A stretch of 64,000 nt of DNA from Bacteroidales bacterium (GCA_016714605.1 JADKDL010000008.1:62001-126000); one strand, 5' to 3'. Counted from the stretch's first letter, positions 18,807-29,712 are shown. The notes: a model not told the origin generated them from the sequence alone. Made by a program: numbers and translations.

Positions 18807-19865
18807 ATGGAAATTAAGTTAATTCAAATTGCTCAATTAATATCAGGTTCTATAGAAGGAGATGAAAATTGTATCATTAGTGCTGTATCTAAGATAGAAG
18901 AAGGCTTTGTCGGATCAATTACATTTTTAGCAAATGAGAAGTATTCAAATTTTATTTATTCTACTGGAGCTTCGGCCGTTATTGTAAATAGTAATTTTAA
19001 AGCAGATAAGCCTCTGAATGCATCATTAATCAGAGTCGAAGATGCTTACACTGCTTTTGCTAAAATTTTAAATGTATTCAATCCGGTTAGATATGATGAG
19101 ATCGGTATTTCATCGTCTGCTATTATTTCGCCTTCTGCAATAGTTGGTAAAGATGTTTTTATTGGAAATTTTGTTACTCTTGGGTCAAATGTTACTATAG
19201 GAGAAACTACAAAAGTTTATCATAATTCTGTAATTGGTAATGATGTGAAGATTGGAAAAAACTGTAAGATTTTTCCAAATGTAGTTATTATGGCAAACTC
19301 CATTATTGGAGATAATTGTTCTTTATATTCTGGAGTGATTATAGGTGCTGACGGATTTGGTTTTGCACCAGAAAAGGGAGGGAACTATGCTAAAGTACCT
19401 CAGGTTGGAAATGTGGTTATAGAAGATAATGTTGAAATTGGTGCTAATACTACTGTAGATAGAGCTACAATTGGTTCTACAATTATCAGAAAGGGTGTTA
19501 AATTAGATAATCTAATTCAAATTGCACATAATTGCGAGATTGGTGAGAATACTGTAATAGCGGCTCAGGTTGGAATTTCTGGATCTACAAAGATTGGAAA
19601 AAATTGCATGATAGGCGGACAAGTTGGTATAGCCGGACATATTAAAATTGGCGATAATGTTATTTTGTATGCCAAAACTGGAGTTATTGGAAATATCGAG
19701 GATGGTGCTATGCACATGGGAGCTCCTAGTTTTGATGTGAAAAGATATAAGAAAAACTATATCTATTATATGAATCTTGAGAAATTTGCACAGCGAATAA
19801 CCCAACTAGAACATGAAATAAAAGATTTAAAAAGGGAAAGGATTAATTTCCTTTCCCTTTTTTAA
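18807..19865 (+). CDS. lpxD: UDP-3-O-acylglucosamine N-acyltransferase
   Basis: LpxD adds the second, N-linked acyl chain to UDP-3-O-acylglucosamine in lipid A synthesis, using acyl-ACP. The 352-residue protein shows the N-terminal uridine-binding domain (GSITFLANEKY), then a long left-handed beta-helix of hexapeptide repeats (VFIGNFVTLGSNVTIGE and onwards). It also has the catalytic-site region GADGFGFAPE and IQIAHNCEIGENTVIAAQVG, and the C-terminal helix. The last codons overlap an intrinsic terminator stem. Length and motifs are normal. Confidence 0.95.
   Translation: MEIKLIQIAQLISGSIEGDENCIISAVSKIEEGFVGSITFLANEKYSNFIYSTGASAVIVNSNFKADKPLNASLIRVEDAYTAFAKILNVFNPVRYDEIGISSSAIISPSAIVGKDVFIGNFVTLGSNVTIGETTKVYHNSVIGNDVKIGKNCKIFPNVVIMANSIIGDNCSLYSGVIIGADGFGFAPEKGGNYAKVPQVGNVVIEDNVEIGANTTVDRATIGSTIIRKGVKLDNLIQIAHNCEIGENTVIAAQVGISGSTKIGKNCMIGGQVGIAGHIKIGDNVILYAKTGVIGNIEDGAMHMGAPSFDVKRYKKNYIYYMNLEKFAQRITQLEHEIKDLKRERINFLSLF
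19829..19863 (+). terminator. Intrinsic terminator overlapping the last codons of lpxD (probably bidirectional)
   Basis: AAAAAGGGAAAGGA (19829-19842) pairs perfectly over 14 bp with TCCTTTCCCTTTTT (19849-19862) around a TTAATT loop, ending in a T run. The stop codon is at 19863-19865, so the hairpin encodes the C-terminal tail KRERINFLSLF. Read in reverse it also gives a stem plus T run that could end the convergent SGNH gene. Confidence 0.8.
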
Positions 19866-19927
19866 ATCTTTATTTGTTTGTTTCTAAATTAATATTATCA
19901 AACTTTTAATTTAATAAAAAAGTACTC

Positions 19928-21942
19928 TTATTCAATAATTAATTGAGAAGTTTGAGCTTTATTGTTTATTGTAAGTGAAATTAAATAAATACCCTGAGGT
20001 ATGTTTAGGTTTTGTATATTGAATTTTTTCGAATATTTACCAGCTTTTTCTATTCCATTTGGTTTTAACGATATGATTGTTCCTGAATAACTTACCAATT
20101 GAATTTTAACATTTGAATTGTTTATAAGTTCATATCTTAATTCAAAATCATCTTTAGCAGGATTTGGCGACACATATAAGATTTCTTTTGCAGATTTTTG
20201 TTGAGTATCGTCTATTTCTATTTCGCTAGAACCTAGAAAGATGCTAATCGTATCAGGATTACTAAATTCAAAACCATCATAGACCTTAAGAGTATATACA
20301 AATTCGCCACTTCCACTGGAAATTACTGTATATGCTTTACTATTTGTGCTATAATATAGTTGATAAGAAGATTTGGAAGGGGAAGAGATGTTTTGCCAAA
20401 TGTATTTTAATTTATCATTGTCAGCATCATAACTAGCACTACCATTAAGCGTTATTTCTTGATTTATTTTTGCAGTAATATTTTTTCCTATTTTGGCAAT
20501 AGGTTTTGTGTTTTTAGTTTTTACATTTATGGTTTTATATACAGCAATACTTGAATCATTTTTAGTATATACTTTTAACGAAAGGGTGTAAGTGCCATTA
20601 TATGTTGGTTTGAAATATGCAATATTGCTTTGCGAATTTGTAATTTCATTTATACTTCCTTTTGGTTTACTTTCTAACTTCCAAAAGTATTTTGTAATTG
20701 TATCATTAGAAGGGGAGTAGCTGTCGCTACCATCAAGTGTAAGTATGGTACTATTAAAGCAGTCTGTTATTTCTGAAAATACTGCAATAGGAGGTGTGGA
20801 GCCAATTTCGCCAGCAGTACAAATATATGCCAACTCAAATACATTACCTATGTAATCGCTTGTTTTATCAGTTCTAATTTTTAAGTGTAATTTATGTATT
20901 CCACCTGAAAGATTATTTGCCAGATTTGTAAATACAAACCCTTTTCCCCAAGTTTCTGTCCAATATCCGTCTAGTGTTTTTGGAGTTTGGTTGTCTATCC
21001 ATACATCTACTCTTCCTCGTAATTTGTCATTAAATTTAGTATATATGAGAGATATTGAAGTTCCTTGAATATCAAATGTTATTGTTGCCCCCGATGTGTC
21101 GCCTGTCCATGAATTTGCTATAGATTTTTTCCATCCAATATTCTCGCTAGGAATTATGTTTTCTGTGTTTATAAGTCTAGTTTTATTGTAGCGATTGGCT
21201 GTAATAGGTGATGAAATGTTAGAGTTTATTTCTATTGGCTTAATAAGATTTGGACGATTATTATATATCAAATTTAGTTCTTTGTGAAACATTTTAGATA
21301 TATATTCCATACCTAAATCATTAGGGTGAATACCATCAGAATATAAATTATTAATACTAGCAATTCCATCGCTACTTATTATTTCATTTATTTCGTTTGC
21401 ATAATCAATCATTGGTAACTTATAGTGCTGTCCAACAACCCGGTGAGATGTTGCTGCTGTTGTTCCGTTGCTCTGTTTTAGTAATAAAAACATAATAGCA
21501 GGTGAAGTATTATATGACAATAATTGTCTGGTTATGCCCTCCATAGCTATTTGAGCTTCATCTCCGGGTGTGTCATTTATTGAAAACTCAACAATTACCA
21601 AATCAGGTTCATGTATTAAAACATCTCTTGTTAATCTATGCACTCCAAAAGAGGAGTTTGTTCCTACTATACCTGAGTTGATAAGATTAAATTTTGTTTC
21701 AGGATATTTCTCTTCCCACCAATCAACCATTCTGTTCGCCCATCTTTTATCAAGAGTCGAGGTGGCAGTTCCTTGAGTTGTTGAACCACCAAGCACTACA
21801 ATTGTTACCGGCTCACCAGATTGAGCTTTTGCATAACCTTATAGAGTCTCGTCGTGTCATATATTTCTCCGCAGAATGATTTGTTGAAAATAAAAAGTAG
21901 TATTACACTATATATAATTATTTTCAATGTATTATTTCCCAT
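19928..21942 (-). CDS. Secreted SGNH hydrolase with PKD-like domains and T9SS tail (frameshifted near 21838)
   Basis: The true start is ATG at 21942, giving a signal peptide. The frame then slips: one base is missing in CTCTATAAGG at about 21838. With it restored the protein continues GYAKAQSGEPVTIVVLGGST, for about 671 residues. The SGNH esterase/lipase domain shows block I (LGGSTT), an Asn in EFSINDTPG and the Asp/His pair in DGIHPNDLGM. It is followed by a beta-sandwich region, two PKD/REJ-like domains (LDGSDSYSPSNDTITKYFW and LNGSASYDADNDKLKYIW), and a T9SS type A sorting tail (LYVSPNPAKDDFE ... GIYLISLTINN). It is probably a surface deacetylase or esterase on polysaccharide. The substrate is unknown. 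Confidence 0.8.
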
Positions 21943-22126
21943 TTCTGATAAATTCGTTTTTTATAATGTAATACTATTGAGAATTCACACAATTTGAATA
22001 TGTATACCCAAAAATAAGACTTTACCAATTTATATCTTCCTAATTCTATATTAAAATTAACATATAATAAAGTTAAATTAGTCAGTTTTTTGTTTTTTTC
22101 ATGTAAAAATAAGAGAATAGGTGATT

Positions 22127-22606
22127 TTACACATTTCTATTGATGTATTTAGTGTAATCCTTTATTATTCTTTTATAATTAGGATTGTAAAATAAATCAG
22201 AAGATATTATAAAATCGGCAGTTGATCTATTATGTGCAGTAGGAATATTGTAAACCGCAGCTAGCCTAAGCAGAGCTTTTACGTCTACATCATGTGGTTG
22301 AGGTTGCATCGGATCCCAAAGAAAAATGAGCAGGTCTATTTTACCTTCTGCAATCATAGCTCCTAATTGTTGATCTCCACCTAAAGGACCTGATTTTAGT
22401 TTTACTACTTCGTTAGGTAGTTCAATTACATTTTCTTCTGAAACCTCTTTTAGCGCAATTTCTACTAATTTTCCTGTTGTTCCAGTACAAGTCAGTTTAT
22501 GACAAAGTAGTATATCTTTATTCCATTTTACCCACTCTATCATATCGCTTTTTCTGTTGTCGTGTGCAACGAGCGCTATGTTTTTTATAATTGTATTTTC
22601 TTTCAT
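22127..22606 (-). CDS. mgsA: Methylglyoxal synthase
   Basis: MgsA converts dihydroxyacetone phosphate to methylglyoxal and phosphate, a bypass of lower glycolysis. Motifs are NIALVAHDNRKSDMI, TGTTGKLVE, SGPLGGDQQLGAMI with the phosphate/catalytic Asp region, LIFLWDPMQPQPHDVDVKAL and IPTAHNRSTADFII. I chose the ATG at 22606 (159 residues). The longer frame from 22648 would be encoded by the terminator hairpin just upstream, and its extra residues have no family counterpart. It is the last gene after the glycogen operon, consistent with relief of sugar-phosphate overflow. Confidence 0.93.
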   Translation of the reverse strand: MKENTIIKNIALVAHDNRKSDMIEWVKWNKDILLCHKLTCTGTTGKLVEIALKEVSEENVIELPNEVVKLKSGPLGGDQQLGAMIAEGKIDLLIFLWDPMQPQPHDVDVKALLRLAAVYNIPTAHNRSTADFIISSDLFYNPNYKRIIKDYTKYINRNV

Positions 22607-22624
22607 TTTCTTTGTGTTTTTAAT

Positions 22625-22660
22625 AAAAAAAGCTGTTTGCATTTGCAAACAGCTTTTTTT
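22625..22660 (-). terminator. Terminator between the synthase-phosphorylase gene and mgsA
   Basis: A perfect 16-bp stem, AAAAAAAGCTGTTTGC (22625-22640) with its complement at 22645-22660, closes a four-base loop. On the reverse strand it ends in a run of T. It begins directly after the stop of the upstream gene. Confidence 0.88.
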
Positions 22661-25600
22661 CTATATCCATCTTACATATGAAAAATCTTGTCGGTGCGGA
22701 AGATGTTCGTTCTTAGGGAACATTCTGAGACCAAAATTAAATATACCTGATTTTGAAGGTTTATAAACTAAAGAATATGTTACTATTTCTCCGTTTGTAT
22801 TACTTACTTCTAATTCTTTCACTTCTAGAATTCCTATAGTTCCATCTTTTTTAGGGTGAGATAGTACAAACTCAATACCAATATCTTTAGATTTTAAGCC
22901 TTTTAGATTGAGGCTCACAGAACCTTCATAGTCTATTCCAAGTTTCATTGCATAGTTTGAATTGTCTTGGAAGTTGTATGAAGTAATTTCAATTTTATCC
23001 CAAGTTTCTGCAATAATTCTTTTCCAATCTGAAATTTCTTTTGCTATTGCAAAATTATTAGCTATTAATTTATTAGAACGTTCTTTAAGTTTATTATAGA
23101 ATCTTACTGTGTAGTCATCTATCATTCTCTTAGTGGTAAAATTAGGTGCAATTTCTGCAATACATTTCTTAACATACTTAACCCACTCAGTTGGAATGTT
23201 GTTCGCATCTCTTGTGTAGAAAGTAGGAAGAATTTCATATTCCAATGTACTATAAAGCATTTCTGCATCTATCTTATTTTGGAACTCATCGTCCTCATAT
23301 GTTTGTTCTTCAGGTAGAGCCCATCCAGCTTTCTCAACGTAGCCTTCGCACCACCAACCATCTAATACGCTGAAATTTAAAGCTCCATTCATAACGGCTT
23401 TCATACCACTTGTACCTGAAGCTTCTAGAGGTCTTGTTGGTGTGTTTAACCAGATATCAACTCCTTGTACTAACCTTTTAGCAAGAGTCATATCATAATT
23501 TTCTAAGAATATAATTTTACCTACAAATTCAGGAAGTTTTGATATTCTAACAATTTCTTTAATAATACCTTGTCCCGGTTTATCATTTGGATGTGCTTTT
23601 CCAGCAAAAATAAATTGTACAGGTCTTTGAGGGTTATTTACAAGATTGCTTAGTTTCTCTAAGTTTGTAAACAATAAATACGCCCTTTTATATGTTGCAA
23701 ATCGTCTTGCAAAACCTATGGTTAGAGCATCTTTATTTATAGAATTAAATATTTTCAGTAATTTTTTAGGGTCTTCATATCGTTGAATCCAAGTTTCATG
23801 AAGTTTTTCTTTTACAAAGTTGATTAGTAGCTCTCGCTGACTTTGTCTTATTCCCCATATTTTTTCATCAGCAATGTCATTTATTTTGCTCCAAAGACTA
23901 GGGTCTGATTGGTTAGAAAGAAAATTATCGCCAAAGGTTTTTTCATAAAGTTCTCTCCATGCTTTTGCAGTCCAAGTGCCATAATGAACGCCATTGGTTA
24001 CATATCCAATATGATTTTCATCAGCTTCATAGCCTTTCCATAAGTCTTTGAACATATCTTTAGAAACATCACCATGCAATCTACTTACTCCATTCATTTC
24101 TTGGCAAGTATTAGCTGCAAAATGACTCATGTTGAAGTTTTCGCCATGATTGTCGGCATAAATTCTTCCTAGATTCATGAATTCACTCCAGCTAAGCTGC
24201 AATCTCTCAGGGAATTGACCAAGGTATGTCATCATTAAATCTTCCGGGAAAGAATCATGACTTGCAGGAACAGGTGTGTGTGTTGTATAGAGTGTAGAAG
24301 CTCTTACAATTTCAAGAGATTCTTGAAATGATAAGTTTTCATGTTTTATTAATTTCCTTAATCTTTCTACATTGATAAACGCAGCGTGACCTTCGTTGCA
24401 ATGAAATAGATTTGGCTTTTCACCAACAGCTTCGAGAACTCTAACGCCACCAATTCCGAGAATAATTTCTTGTTTTAGTCTATCTTCATTACCACCACCG
24501 TATAGTGCATTGGTAATTGCTTTATCGTCTTCATTGTTTTCTGCAACATTAGTATCAAGGAGGTACAAATTTACTCTACCTACTTTTGCTAACCAAATTC
24601 TTGCAGTGACAATTCTACCAGGTAATCCTACTTGAACGGTTAATTGATTTCCAGCATTATCTTTAACTAGTGTAATAGGAAGTTCTGAAAGGTTCTGAGG
24701 ATTGTATACAGCTAATTGGTCGCCATCTAGTGAAAGTTTTTGTTTGAAATATCCGTATTTATATAGGAATCCAACTGCAACTAAATTATTGTTAATATCA
24801 CTAGCTTCCTTTAAATAGTCACCAGCCAAAACACCTAAGCCTCCTGAAAATATTTTCAAGGTATCATCCAAGCCATATTCCATGCTGAAGTATGCAATTC
24901 TTGGTAGATTAATAGCAGGTTTTTCTGAAATGTATGCCTTATAATTTTTTATAACCTTGTCATATTTAGCTAAAAATGCCTTATCGTTTTCAAGCGATTT
25001 TAGTCTGTCGTATGATATTTCTTTTAAAGTAGTAATTGGGTTGCCTTCTTCAGCCCATAGAACAGGATCAATTTCTTCAAATAGTTCTTTTGCTTCGTAG
25101 TTCCATGTCCACCATAAGTTACCGGCTAATTCAGATAAATCACTGAATTTTTCAGGGAATGCAGAGTGAACTGTCATACCTTTCCAATGAGGATCATTGG
25201 ATCTTGTTCTGTTTAAATTTGAGCCCATTTTCGGATTGTTTTTCTTACTTTTTAATCGTTTTACTTTCTTTTCAGCATTCTCAAATGCTAGTTCATAGGC
25301 GTTTAGGTAGTTACTATATAAACGTTCCCATGAAGATGCAATGTATAAATCTTTGCTGTTTTCAACAAGTTCAATGTATTTTTTTTCGTCTAGCGAATAA
25401 AGTTTTTTTATAGCTTCTACAATTTTAAGTTTTGCAGAGTCGTAATTATTATCATTTCTTTCAATTATTGTTACAGCGTCTTTATTTACACCATCAAGAG
25501 TTTGTAACCAGTTTGCGTATCCTGCCACATTCGATATGATAGTAGGAACACCCTGAGAAATACTTTCAAGAGGTGTATATCCCCATGATTCATAATAAGA

Positions 25601-26870
25601 TGGATAGATTGTGAAATTTAATCCCTTAAGCAATTCAATATATTTTACATTAAATACACCATCATTCCCATCTAAGAAACTGGGTACGAATATGATTTTT
25701 ACTTTAGAATCGGGTGAGTTCGTGAGACTTGAATTACTTAGTTTATTTATGATTTTATTATAGTTTATATCATGAATATCGTGAGTAATATATTTGCTCT
25801 GAGTCGTGTTTGAAGAATCTTTTCTTGGCCCATATACAGAATCTGGAATAAATAAGAATGCTACTATATTTTTACTGAAATTATTATTTTCTTTATTCAG
25901 TTCATCTAGTGCGTCAATGGTTAAATCTATTCCTTTGTTTTTGAAATCATTTCTGCCTGCATGACCAATAAATATTGTGTCGTTTTGTAAACTTAAATTG
26001 AGTGTTTGTTCTGCAACTCTTTTTAAAGTTTCTCTAATTTCATTCTTTTTTCCAATAATTGTCGTCAGAAATATTTTCTGATTTGTATCCATTATACGAT
26101 ACTATGTCAGGTTGCTTTAAGAGCAAATAACGGCATTCTTTTGCTGTAGGATTACTAATTGCGGTAAAACAATCGGCGTTAAATGCCGATGCTTTTTCCA
26201 GAGAGTGTTTTGCTTTAACTTTCAGTAAATTAGAAAGAGTTTCTCCATTATATGTTTCTAAATCTTTATGAATAGCCCAACCTTGTTCGGCAATTGCTTT
26301 TCCTAAAACGGTAGAATGCAAAGTGAAAACTGTAGTAATTTCGGGGGCATATTCTTTAAGATATAATACACCTGCACCAGAAAGCCACTCGTGGAAATGA
26401 GCAATTATTTTGTTGTCAAGAAAATGAAAATCTTGGAAACTATCTATAAGAACTCCAGCTGCATGTCCAAATAAGCATGGTTCAATGTAAGTCCAATCTC
26501 CAGAAATTGAATCAAGAAAATATCTTTCCCAATATTTCGTAAATATTGTATCTTTTTGGCTTAGAAAAGAAGTATAGTCAACTAAAAAAACTATTGGAGC
26601 TGATGCTATATTCCATCTTCCAATTCTTACTTTAATGCCTTTTTCTTTGAGGGTATAATCTTTCCATTCTTTAAAGAGATTTATGTCTTCAATAAATTCT
26701 GGAGAGTCTTGATCTACTTCAAAAGATGGTCCAATCAAAAAATATTGCTTAAAGTGTTTTGAAGCTTCTTCAATTTTTGAAGTAATTACGGTATGCAATC
26801 CTCCATTCTTGTTACAAACCTCCCAACTAACTTCAAACAATACCGAACTATTTTTATCTACATCTGTCAT
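22661..26870 (-). CDS. Glycogen synthase (GT3)-alpha-glucan phosphorylase (GT35) fusion (frameshifted near 26047)
   Basis: The first frame (26870-26040) begins VLFEVSWEVCNKNGGLHTVI and is the N-terminal half of a eukaryote-type GT3 glycogen synthase. It runs through IAHFHEWLSGAGVLYLK to a premature stop. The second frame supplies the GT3 C-terminal half (FIGHAGRNDFKNKGIDLTID, YYESWGYTPLESISQGVPT). After a linker it supplies a complete alpha-glucan phosphorylase: YFSMEYGLDD, FSGGLGVLAGD, HCNEGHAAF, THTPVPASHDSFP, and the PLP lysine in EASGTSGMKAVMNGALN. Removing one A from the A6 run at 26046-26051 joins them into about 1,402 residues. One chain would elongate glycogen from a nucleotide-sugar donor and also phosphorolyse it. 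Proteins of this size and order occur in Bacteroidetes as far as I recall, which supports a true fusion. Confidence 0.85.
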
Positions 26871-26909
26871 TGTTCTGTATGATATGCTGTCTTATAAATT
26901 TTAATCTGA

Positions 26910-28409
26910 TTAATTATTCTTGTTTTTTGAAGTTTTTGCTTTTTTAACAACAGCTTCTTCTTTTTTTGAAGTTGGTACTGTTTTTTTAGTAACAGTAGCC
27001 TCTTTTTTCGAAGGCTTTTCAGCCTTTTTTGCAACAGATGAAGTTTGTTTGCTTTTTTCTGTTTTAGTTTTTTCTGCTGTTTTTACAGGTGTTTCGGTAG
27101 TTTTCTTTTTAGCAACTGTAGTTTCTTTTTTTTGTTTTTTTGTTTCAATGAGTTGTTTGAGAAGCTCTTCATGTTTTTTGATTTCTTCGTCAACTGCTTC
27201 CGGACTTAGCAATTTAATTTCGCTTTTTTTCGCAATTGCTTTAACTCTTTCTGCAAAATCGCTAAGTACATTCATATAATTTATAAATGCATCATAGGGA
27301 GAACCATAAGGGTTGAAATACATATGTACTGCACCATCAGCAAAAAATTTGGTACACATATAGTAGAAATGATCGCTTGTTTGCAGTTTTTGCCAATCTT
27401 TAAGAATCGTTTCGTCTTCACAAATGTTCACTTCTTCTGATAAAGAATATAGGTTTTCAAAAGCTTCTCTTTGCAAATTATTTCCTAACCATGCAGTTAA
27501 ATCTCTTTCTTCGTCGGCCCAAGAAATTGGGTATGGTACACTCAACTGTGCCACTGGTTGATGTTTTTTTGCAACTTCTGATGGAGTAGCAAATTTGAAG
27601 TTTGTGTTTTTTAAGATTGCTTTTGGTAAAGCCTTCATGAAATCAAAAATTCCGGTAGATTCCCATTGGTGTTCTCCAAAAGTTTCATAATCCATAAATA
27701 GATTTATAACTTCCTCATTTGGATCTACATTATTCAACCAGCCAACAAATTTGTCAGCAGTTAGCGGCCACTCATTCCATGACTGATTTGAAAATCTAAA
27801 AGCTATATCGTCGCTTAATTTATAATTTCTAAGTAATAATTTTAGTTTTGGATTTAATGTATTGCAATATAAATAATTAGGGCTTTTCCAACCAAGAATG
27901 TGTTTAGCACCTTCTGTTAACATGGCTTTGAATCCCATATTATAAACTTGTTCACCTATAAAGTCAGAATATATCAATTCTGTATTTCTGAAAACTTCCG
28001 GACTTTGGTCGAAAAGTTCTTTTATTTTCGCTGAATGTTGAGCAACTTGCTTTTTAAACTCATTTTCATTTCTTAGAGACACTAATGAATGAGAATATGT
28101 TTCGCCTAAAAATTCTACTTTTCCGGTTTTTGCCAGTTTTTTGAAACTTTCAATTACTTCAGGGGCATACTGTTCAAATTGATCAAGTGCGCTTCCTGAA
28201 ATTGAAAATGCTACTTTGAAATCGTTGGTTTTAAGTAGCTGAAGTAATACATCATTCATTTTCAAGTAGCATTTTTTGGCTATCTTGTGAAGTATTGATC
28301 TATTACTGAAATCATCGTAATAATAACTATCATGTCCGATATCAAAAAATCTATATGTTCTGAATCTGAACGGTTGATGAATTTGAAAATAAAAGCAAAT
28401 GTGTCTCAT
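26910..28409 (-). CDS. GH57 family alpha-glucan hydrolase or transferase with lysine-rich tail
   Basis: The 499-residue protein starts with ICFYFQIHQPFR, the GH57 conserved region 1. It has the catalytic nucleophile Glu103 in VEFLGETYSHSL and the acid/base Asp240 in LFMDYETFGEHQW. GH57 enzymes include alpha-amylases, 4-alpha-glucanotransferases and branching enzymes; the exact reaction is not visible. The catalytic region ends near residue 423. Residues 424-499 form a low-complexity Lys/Ala/Thr/Glu tail with repeats such as AKKAEKPSKKE, resembling histone H1-like tails and unusual for this family. The gene sits between GT4 and the synthase-phosphorylase in the glycogen operon. Confidence 0.88.
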   Translation of the reverse strand: MRHICFYFQIHQPFRFRTYRFFDIGHDSYYYDDFSNRSILHKIAKKCYLKMNDVLLQLLKTNDFKVAFSISGSALDQFEQYAPEVIESFKKLAKTGKVEFLGETYSHSLVSLRNENEFKKQVAQHSAKIKELFDQSPEVFRNTELIYSDFIGEQVYNMGFKAMLTEGAKHILGWKSPNYLYCNTLNPKLKLLLRNYKLSDDIAFRFSNQSWNEWPLTADKFVGWLNNVDPNEEVINLFMDYETFGEHQWESTGIFDFMKALPKAILKNTNFKFATPSEVAKKHQPVAQLSVPYPISWADEERDLTAWLGNNLQREAFENLYSLSEEVNICEDETILKDWQKLQTSDHFYYMCTKFFADGAVHMYFNPYGSPYDAFINYMNVLSDFAERVKAIAKKSEIKLLSPEAVDEEIKKHEELLKQLIETKKQKKETTVAKKKTTETPVKTAEKTKTEKSKQTSSVAKKAEKPSKKEATVTKKTVPTSKKEEAVVKKAKTSKNKNN

Positions 28410-28425
28410 TTTAGCGAATAATATT

Positions 28426-29712
28426 TTATGATATAAGTGATTCTTTATAAACTTCTTTAACTTTTACAGCTGCATTTTCCCATTTAAGGCTGTCTACCTC
28501 TGCTTTGCCGTATTCTTTAAATGTCCTTTTAAGACCGTTGTATTTAATTACTCCATGTATTGCATCTGCCATAGCGTCAACATCCCAAAAATCTACTTTG
28601 ATGGCATGTTTAAGAATTTCAGCCACGCCTGATTGTTTTGAAATTATACAAGGTACATTAGAGCGCATAGCTTCTAGTGGAGATATGCCAAATGGTTCAG
28701 ATACCGAGGGCATTACGTAGGCATCGCTTATAGAAAGCATTTTAACTACATCATCTCCTTTTAGAAATCCTGTAAAGTGAAATTTCGATGTTATTCCAAG
28801 CTCTGCTGCCCTTCTTATCATCTTTTCCAATAAATCGCCACTGCCTGCCATTACAAATTTAACATTTTTCTCTTTTTGTAATACTTTTGCTGCAGCTTCA
28901 AGAAAATATTCAGGTCCTTTTTGAAATGTAATTCTTCCTAAGAAAGTAACTATTTTGTCTGTAAATGCCTTTTTGTATTCTTGAACAAGTTCTTCCGAAA
29001 CTGGTTCTACTGCATTATATATGGTTGTGATTTTCTCAGAATCTACACCATAATTATGTATTACGATGTTTTTTGTTAAATTACTTACGGTTATAATTTT
29101 GTTTGCAGCGTGCATTCCATGTCTTTCAATGTCATAGACTTGCTGATTTACATTGACACCACTTCTGTCAAATTCTGTAGCATGAACATGTATAACTAAC
29201 GGTTTTCCAGAAATTTCTTTTGCTGCAATTCCTGCCGGATATGTAAGCCAGTCATGAGAATGAATCAAATCAAATTCATATTTTACGGCTATAGATTTTG
29301 CTATGATTGCATAATTCCATACATCGGTAAGTAAATTACTACCGTAACCACCTTCAAAATTCAATTTGCCATACTCATCGGTATATGATTCCATCTTTAC
29401 AATAGTCTCTCCACCATTCAAAATGTTGAAATATTCTTCTGAACTAACGTAAGGTATTAGATTTGAACCTATTTCTACGTAGTTAATATCTTTAAATTCT
29501 TCTTTAAATCTATATTTTCTAACAGCAATTTTTACATTGTTTGCTCCAATTACTTGCATTCCCACTTGGTCTTCATCGCCAAATGCTTTTGGAACAACGA
29601 AAATTATTTCTAAATCCTGACTTGATAATGCTTTTGTCAGACCAAAGCAAGCCGTACCTAAACCTCCGGAAATATGTGGTGGAAACTCCCACCCAAACAT
29701 TAATACTTTCAT
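28426..29712 (-). CDS. Glycosyltransferase family 4, glycogen-cluster type
   Basis: The 428-residue protein begins MKVLMFGWEFPPHISGGLGT, whose SGGLG resembles the ADP-glucose-binding region of starch synthases. The C-terminal Rossmann domain shows FLGRITFQKGPEYFLEAAAK and the donor-binding PSVSEPFGISPLEAMRSNVP. In Bacteroides-type clusters this gene lies between the debranching enzyme and the GH57 gene, as it does here (spacings of 24 and 16 bases). It probably elongates alpha-glucan or makes a primer. The donor nucleotide sugar is not determined. Confidence 0.85.
   Translation of the reverse strand: MKVLMFGWEFPPHISGGLGTACFGLTKALSSQDLEIIFVVPKAFGDEDQVGMQVIGANNVKIAVRKYRFKEEFKDINYVEIGSNLIPYVSSEEYFNILNGGETIVKMESYTDEYGKLNFEGGYGSNLLTDVWNYAIIAKSIAVKYEFDLIHSHDWLTYPAGIAAKEISGKPLVIHVHATEFDRSGVNVNQQVYDIERHGMHAANKIITVSNLTKNIVIHNYGVDSEKITTIYNAVEPVSEELVQEYKKAFTDKIVTFLGRITFQKGPEYFLEAAAKVLQKEKNVKFVMAGSGDLLEKMIRRAAELGITSKFHFTGFLKGDDVVKMLSISDAYVMPSVSEPFGISPLEAMRSNVPCIISKQSGVAEILKHAIKVDFWDVDAMADAIHGVIKYNGLKRTFKEYGKAEVDSLKWENAAVKVKEVYKESLIS

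Noticed and set aside
22607..22648. Longer N-terminus for mgsA beginning MQMQTAFFIKN
   Set aside because: Those codons are formed by the terminator hairpin and have no counterpart in the family.
26920..27279. 119-codon forward frame opposite the GH57 C-terminal tail
   Set aside because: It is the complement of the lysine-rich tail (giving Phe/Ser/Val repeats) and a shadow of the real gene.
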